DNA of 64,000 nt from Phyto melanocephala (lineage: Eukaryota > Arthropoda > Insecta > Diptera > Rhinophoridae): positions 92,973,015-93,037,014 of the forward strand of contig OW799237.1 in assembly GCA_941918925.1 (NCBI GenBank), read 5' to 3'. The position numbers and the translations under genes are program-made. The notes beneath the pieces were generated by a model, which saw nothing but the letters and a program-made list of their open reading frames with translations, was not told where the DNA came from and made no database searches. Each line of letters opens with the position of its first letter. The stretch's first letter is position 1. Positions 58,115 through 64,000 of the stretch are shown here, piece by piece.

Positions 58115-59740
58115 TATTTAAAATTGTTTTCGATAAAACTATTATTTTAAAATAATTTGTATTGAATAAAAATGTTTGCAAATTTTTCTATTTGTTAAAA
58201 GTTTTTAATAATTCTTTTTAATTTTTATAAATATTTAATGGATGCATCAGATATGCTATAATGTCATATCGTCATATTGTCATATATAATTAAAACTTTA
58301 AAATGTTTTTTAAATATTTTTTTTTGGTAATATAAAAATTTTTAGATCCTTTTTAAAATTTAGAAAATTATAACAGTACGACACATCTTGATAGCACACC
58401 TTGTGAATCCACCAAATATATTTTAAACTAACACTGCCACCCGGCCGACATAAATCACTGATGCAAACTTGTACCGAATACAAAGTGATTCGTTAGTTGT
58501 ATTCAGATGTCACTCAATAAAGGAATGTGCGATACTTTATGTTGGTTGCATTCATGGTCAATGTCTAAGCGGCTCTAGAGCAAAAGAATAAAAGAAACAA
58601 CTATTCATTAGATATTTTTGTATGTCTATCTGTCTGTCTGTCTATCAGTCATTCCTTCTCCTTATATCTGTTTATGTTGTATGATTGCTAATTATGTAGA
58701 AGAAAAGTAAGCTGAGATTTAATGCATTAGTAGAGGAACCGCATTGTTTCTAATGATTCTCATTCATACCCATTGCATATACAATGTATTTGTACGTAAA
58801 TATATATATTTTTTATTAAGCATTAAAAAACATAAGGTGACTTGTTGTCGGCAAATTGAAGGCATCTCTTAAGATTGTTTATAATTTTTTCTCAATGAGA
58901 AGTGGATTTTTTTTACTAAATAAGGTCAAAAAATATACATAGAATTTTCATTCATTTCTAAAATCGTTTATTTGAATCCTTAAATAGAATTCTAGTCACC
59001 TTGTTGTTAGATTTTAATTGAGGCAGAACAAATTGTTTGAAATTCAATGAGATGCTTACGTTTACAATGTCCTCCCCAGAATGGTTTTTGAAGAGAAAGT
59101 ATCATGCAATTATCATACTATGACTAAAAGAAACAAAAAATTTTTGTTTTTTTCTAAAGCACATTTTATAAAAAAAAAAAATAATAAATATCTACGCAAA
59201 ATTCTGAGGGTGTATTTGTACTCAACAATCTCCAACATTCACCTGTGGTCATAAGCTAACCAGCAACCGATCCAGCATAAATAAGGCAGCATAAATCAGA
59301 CTTGTAAACCATCAGGCGACATAACAAAACAGTATTTATAGTAGAATCCACAGGGCAGACATCGACATTAAATTTCAATTGGGACGAAATTGAACATCGT
59401 GTAGTAGAAGTAGAATATTGGAAGGAACTCGCTCGATGTAGAATATTAAAGGAACTTGTCGTACTTACTTTTTAAAATACAACTTTTTCTATAATTTTTG
59501 GAACATTTCAATGTTTATTTTAATTATTTCTTTAAGCTTTTTAAAATTTTTATAATTTTTTGTACATGTCAAACTTTTGAATAATAAAAATGAAATGAAA
59601 ATGAAATGAAGAAGAACGTTTGAAAACAAATTATGATTGAAGCATATTATAGCGCGATTGCTTTGCAACCATACTGCGTTTTCAATTATTATTTAATATT
59701 TACTTGTAATTTTAAATGTTATTTTTGTAGAGGCATAATA
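58115..59740. other. Gene-free stretch
   Basis: No recognisable exon or RNA gene. GTCTATCTGTCTGTCTGTCT at 58624-58650 is a short GTCT microsatellite. A GTAAGC site near 59054 (minus strand) was tested as a phosphatase donor and fails because of an in-frame TAA. Confidence 0.4.
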
Positions 59741-59744
59741 CAAT

Positions 59745-59980
59745 TTTTGTCATAATAATTTCGTAAATCATACTATTTTCAAAGTATAACCATATCGAAG
59801 TTTTCATAAAAAGCAAACATTAAATGATAAAACTTAAACTAATGATTGGTTATTGTGACCAAAAAAATGATAAAACATAACTAAAATAACTATTACTTGT
59901 TTTCGATAACCAAATATTGTTATAGAGAATATAATATGACCGTCGTGATCATATCGAAACCATGGTTTTTCTTTGCGTGT
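59745..59980. mobile_element. TIR element (CAAAGAAAAA..ATGGTT family), partial copy
   Basis: AACCATATCGAAGTTTTCAT and GATCATATCGAAACCATGGT, ending TTTTTCTTTGCGTG, match in reverse the left half of the element at 50093-50815. The opposite end is not visible. Confidence 0.5.
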
Positions 59981-59984
59981 GGTT

Positions 59985-61985
59985 GCGGCTTAAGAATCAA
60001 GTATCGTGATCATAACAAGCAGAGCAGCAACAACAGCAAAGATATTGTTACACTAAAAGCGAAAAAAAATACGTCACCACACAGGCATGACGTCACCAAA
60101 GTCGGCAGCCAATCATAGCTAACCATACCAAATCGCATAACCCAACTGAAGGTGTGTTCACAGTGATAATGCGTTATGAAACTTTAAATGCGTTTTTTTT
60201 TCAAAACTTAATTTTCACACACTAGGTCCTTTTTCTCAAACAATTTGAAATTTTTTCTTTTAAACCAATACATACATTTTCTACATATATATGTAGTTTT
60301 GAAAAGGATTTGAACTAAATTTTCAGATTTCTTTGTTAACAAAATGTTAAGCAACTTTCGAAAGGAATTAAATTTTATAATTTTTATTCTTTATCTCAAC
60401 CTTTCAGGTAATAACTAATAAATATACTGTCATTCATGTCAAAAGATATTTATTTTAATATTATGATTGTTATTGTGTAAAAAATCTTATAATGAAGCTT
60501 GGGAGCATTAAAATCAATTGATGACCACCGCTAACATGACAATACAATTGAGTTTTGAAAGCAAACGGTGCTACCAAAATAAAGAAAAATTCAACAATAA
60601 AAGAATTATTGTTCAACAGTTTGATTTTAAGTAGAGACTTAAGAATCGATGGATTCTACTTTTACACAATCGAATACAAATGCAGCTCAACATCAGCCAT
60701 CAATAGAGTTACAGCTGCCTGGGAAGTTGAAAAGTCTTAAGTATTTGACATACAATAGTTTATATAGATTTTTTTTCTCAAAATCAAAATAACTAAAGAA
60801 TTATCTTTAGTTTTCTTTTGTTGAAAAAAGAAACACTTGATAATGTTAAAAATAACAACAAAATTTAATAAAGTTTTTCTCCATTAAATCTTCAATAACT
60901 CTATGACATTTTAATTTCTCTTGATAACGCGTAAATAGACAAATAATTTTCAAACTGCTTCCAGATGAATATTTCAAATCATTCTTAAAGTCATCTGAAG
61001 TAAAAAATTCCATTCAATACTTTTACACTCCGATTCTCGTTAATGTGTTTCGTTAAGCTTCTGTTTAAGACGAATGGATTGTTGTCTTAAATAAATTCCT
61101 TCATTTCCTATGGGGACTACGGCTTAAAAAAATTTAATCTTTAAGTAGCCTACATATGTATTTAATAATTCGTTTTCAAATACGAGTACAAGTAATAAAA
61201 AATGTATAATATTTCGTTTACGATCATGTTCTCTCTTCTCTTTTTTAATGATCATCATAAAATATTGTTTTTTTTGTGCCGTATTTTATTCGATCATTTG
61301 AATTATTATTTGAAGTTTTAATGATGTTCAAACATAATTTATTATTGCAGTTTGTGTGTTTTTATTGTATTTTTAATTGTGTTTTTATTACATTGTAGTT
61401 GTTGTAATGAGTCTTCATTTTGGTTCGTATAATCATTTATTGCTCACATTCAACTCATTTGTGATAAAGATAAAGGATATTTAAGTTAAATACAGTAGTG
61501 CAGAGTTGGTTAGTAAGATCACCCAAAGAGTTCTTGGTTGAAATCAGTATCAAATATTGAATTTCCAATTGGAACATTTTTTTTGTAAATTTTTCTCAAA
61601 TATTGTATTTTATTAAAACAAATAGAGAATAAAAAAAAATTCTGGTATGAAGATTAGGGGAAATTATTTAACCAATATTAAAAAAAAAAACATTATCAAC
61701 AATTATGTTTAAAATAACATTTTTCGATAATGTTTTAAAAAAACCGAATTTTTTTAAAATTCATCGAATATTCACTATTAATAAAGAGTCTTATTCGTAA
61801 AGTAGATACGTACACCATTTATGTTAAATAACACTTCAGGAATTTACAAAAATTTTGACAATTTAGGTTTGATGGTTTTTTTTTTAACAAAATTGAAGTG
61901 ATAAAGGCAATTGAAAAAATTTTCGGTTCTTGGGGACGTAAAATCTACACACAAGCCATTGCACCTTCAAAGACACGTGTTATAT
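59985..61985. other. Gene-free stretch
   Basis: No host exon recognised. The frames at 59897-60118 and 60555-60740 have no family match. Confidence 0.4.
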
Positions 61986-61988
61986 ACA

Positions 61989-62243
61989 TATCTGTGGCTT
62001 GGAGCTAAAAGGGCTAATGTCAAAATATTTACTTTTGAGAAAATTGCAATTGAACTTTAACTTTTATAGACGCTTTCATAGTGACATTGGCCAGCATTTC
62101 ATTTATGAAGTTGTTCTGGGTTAAGTACGACTTTAGCTGTTTTACCAATAATGAAAAAGAGCAAGAAAACAAATCTAATGCAATAATTAACACAAAAGAG
62201 CAAAAAAGTGACATTGGCCCTTTTAGCTCCAAGCCACAGATAT
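61989..62243. mobile_element. MITE with 34-bp near-perfect inverted ends
   Basis: TATCTGTGGCTTGGAGCTAA followed by AAGGGCTAATGTCA at the left is mirrored by TGACATTGGCCCTTTTAGCT, then CCAAGCCACAGATA at the right, with one mismatch. The interior is about 190 bp and non-coding. The flanks share AT-rich ends (ATAT), possibly part of the target site. Confidence 0.8.
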
Positions 62244-62279
62244 AGCTGCGATGAAAATAGTAACGCTGTTATGTTGACT

Positions 62280-63860
62280 GAATTTTTCTCAAAAAAAATT
62301 AACAGAGAATATGTCTTGATTAATGTCAGTACCGCGTGTCATAATCGGTCAGAAATCTTATGACAGAATTAAATTTTTGAAGCCCAACTACCTTTGCTCA
62401 TTGCCAAGTTCATGCAACATTTTATAGCACACATGTGGAAATTGTACAGTACAATAATCTCACGATTAAGACACCTTGTTGAAGTGCTTGGACTATCTTG
62501 ACTATTGTTTTTATTACGAACTCTATGAAATTATTAAGCGACAGAATTGGTTCTAGTTTATTGAGAAATAAAAAATAAACTTTCAGCTCACAAGCCAAAG
62601 GACACTGACAACTAAACCACTAACTGTGTCGAAAGGTAACAGCACCCTAAAATAGTAATAAATGAATGAATTCCGTAACTAATACAAGCATCAGTCAGTA
62701 AACTATCTGTACTTCTGTAGAGTAAGGCATCAGCACTCAGAGACTTTAATGGTTGACCTTAGTTCGCCACAAGGACGAACATGAGTCATTAAACCATCGG
62801 TCTCTGCTTTCATGCTAAGGAACGACCACACTCACCATGTGATCTCCAATAATCACTCACCATGTGATCTCCAATAATCAGTTCAGTAGAAATTTTAGGG
62901 ACTTGTAAATTTCCGTGTTAGCCTTGAGTTATATTTGAGCAGAATTACCTCTCCCGAGTGTTGACCAAGGTAACCAGAGATATTGGTAACAACCCTACAA
63001 TCAGAACTGGAAATAACACCAAAGTGTGGGAGATCATCAAAATTACATGCCACCGAGGGAACGGAAAATTCTCAGTCAACATTTTGAGGACGTATAACAG
63101 GGCCCTCAGCACAATTCCTGATTTATTTTGGCCATTTACATCTTCATTATTGACTATATCGAACTTCTTCTTTGCAGTTCTTGGTGAGCGGAAACAATCT
63201 TCGCACTTCTGAGGAATTTTTACAAATATCCAAACCAAAATTGACAAAGTGGTACCATAAGTACTGCGCACAATTATTGAAAATGTAATAAAATTAAGTC
63301 AAATTTGCATCAACATCTAGATGAACCAGTTGCTAAAATTAATAAAAGCAAAAGATAAAATTGACAAGAAAACAATAATCAATTGAAAACAAAAATAAGT
63401 GCCTGCCCCACTCAGTAATATTTACTTCCTGAGAAATGAAACAAAAGGGAAAAAGAAAATTAAAAGCTAAAGAGTTTAATTCTTATTTTGTTTTTTATTT
63501 TGCGTAAAATAAAAGTTGTTGTAGGTATTTTGAAAAAAGGCTTTTGCTTTATGTTTTATTTAAAAGTAAAATGCGTAACAATTTTACTTCTAAACGAAAA
63601 TTAACTCTGTAACATGCGAAAGTTAAAAGGATAGACATTTTTTTATCAGCCAGGGTGGTCAACTTGGTACAACTATAGCAACGTCTGTGGTTAAGCTGTA
63701 AATTTCAACAGACATTATTTTCAAAGCCTAACTCCTCCTCTATTGATCTTCCGCTTTTCAGAGTTATTTACTGTATTCACAAGGTGTTTTAAATCCAAAT
63801 GTTCCAAATGTAGGTGGAACAGGCAGCTGTTGTGCAGCTCACTTTGGTCGATTATATTGA
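62280..63860. other. Stretch with higher GC content, no assigned gene
   Basis: Positions 62580-63270 are less AT-rich than most of the window and contain frames on both strands (62945-63271 minus, 108 residues; 62958-63212 plus). Neither shows a domain I recognise. It may be a decayed retroelement or an unrecognised exon. The fragment before 64000 could also hold upstream parts of the phosphatase gene, but no exon could be proved. Confidence 0.3.
62829..62878. repeat. Two tandem 25-bp units
   Basis: CACTCACCATGTGATCTCCA followed by ATAAT occurs twice in direct succession without mismatch, a recent small duplication. Confidence 0.95.
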
Positions 63861-63867
63861 TGCCTTT

Positions 63868-63970
63868 GTGATACCTGAATAGAAAAGTAAGGATAGAAGA
63901 GAAAAGAGAAGCAGACAAGTCCAGAGTCTTGCGTGAATCGAACTCGCAACCCCCAACTCGCAACAGGGGG
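63868..63970 (-). mobile_element. Partial SINE related to the one at 17659
   Basis: AGAAGCAGACAAGTCCAGAG, then TCTTGCGTGAATCGAACTCG and CAACCCCC matches AGAAGCAGACTAGTCCAGAG ... AATCGAACCCCAACCCCC of the first SINE. On the minus strand the box B-like GAGTTCGATTCA is present. Neither the box A region nor the LINE-like tail can be followed. Confidence 0.6.
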
Positions 63971-64000
63971 AACCCTATTTTTCAAATGCTCTTAAATAAT

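Noticed and set aside
59041..59110. Candidate upstream phosphatase exon with donor AAC|GTAAGC
   Set aside because: The phase needed to join 54831 puts TAA immediately before the donor, and the sequence has no wunen-like residues.

Overview
The window looks like AT-rich, repeat-dense nuclear DNA from a higher fly. A calyptrate such as a blowfly or house-fly relative is my best guess. The reasons are short (62 bp) GT-AG introns, a wunen-type lipid phosphatase gene, and a Diptera-style repeat mix: mini-me-like elements with GTCY repeats, Tc1/mariner, hAT and Helitron-like elements, and Jockey-type LINEs. No bacterial, viral or organellar gene was seen.

One host gene can be supported. It is a PAP2-family lipid phosphate phosphatase (wunen/LPP type) on the minus strand, running from beyond 54831 down to 16586. 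Five exons join in phase with consensus splice sites: 54680-54831, 40623-40841, 26443-26622, 26204-26380 and 16586-16693. A possible alternative terminal exon lies at 25614-25685. The first exon(s), with the start codon and first membrane segment, were not found and probably lie beyond the right edge. Introns of 13.8, 14.0 and 9.5 kb are packed with transposons.

Layout: 1-9.4 kb is gene-free, with a mariner-derived MITE, a hAT MITE (8-bp TSD), mini-me-like copies (two facing each other as a perfect palindrome) and a pogo/Tigger fossil. From 9378 to 14380 lies a nearly complete Jockey-type LINE with a 12-bp TSD, a gag-like ORF1, and an ORF2 that overlaps ORF1 and carries one +1 frame break. 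From 15 to 26 kb are the 3' end of the phosphatase gene, a tRNA-derived SINE and several MITEs. From 27.6 to 30.5 kb two related TIR elements sit head-to-tail; one is split by a palindromic hAT element that itself holds a smaller MITE. At 33.6-36.0 kb a Tc1 element sits inside a mini-me-like copy. At 39.3-40.2 kb and 57.1-58.0 kb are two Helitron-like elements with internal tandem arrays. At 45.0-47.5 kb a DD41D mariner is split by a 5'-truncated LINE with a 13-bp TSD. At 53.8-54.6 kb a mini-me-like copy has grown an approximately 320-bp CATA microsatellite.

The most useful biology is the nesting, which gives relative ages. The SINE at 17659 shares its 3' tail with the LINE fragment at 45150, a probable SINE-LINE pair. 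The phosphatase gene may have two terminal exons. I found no convincing new multi-gene system.
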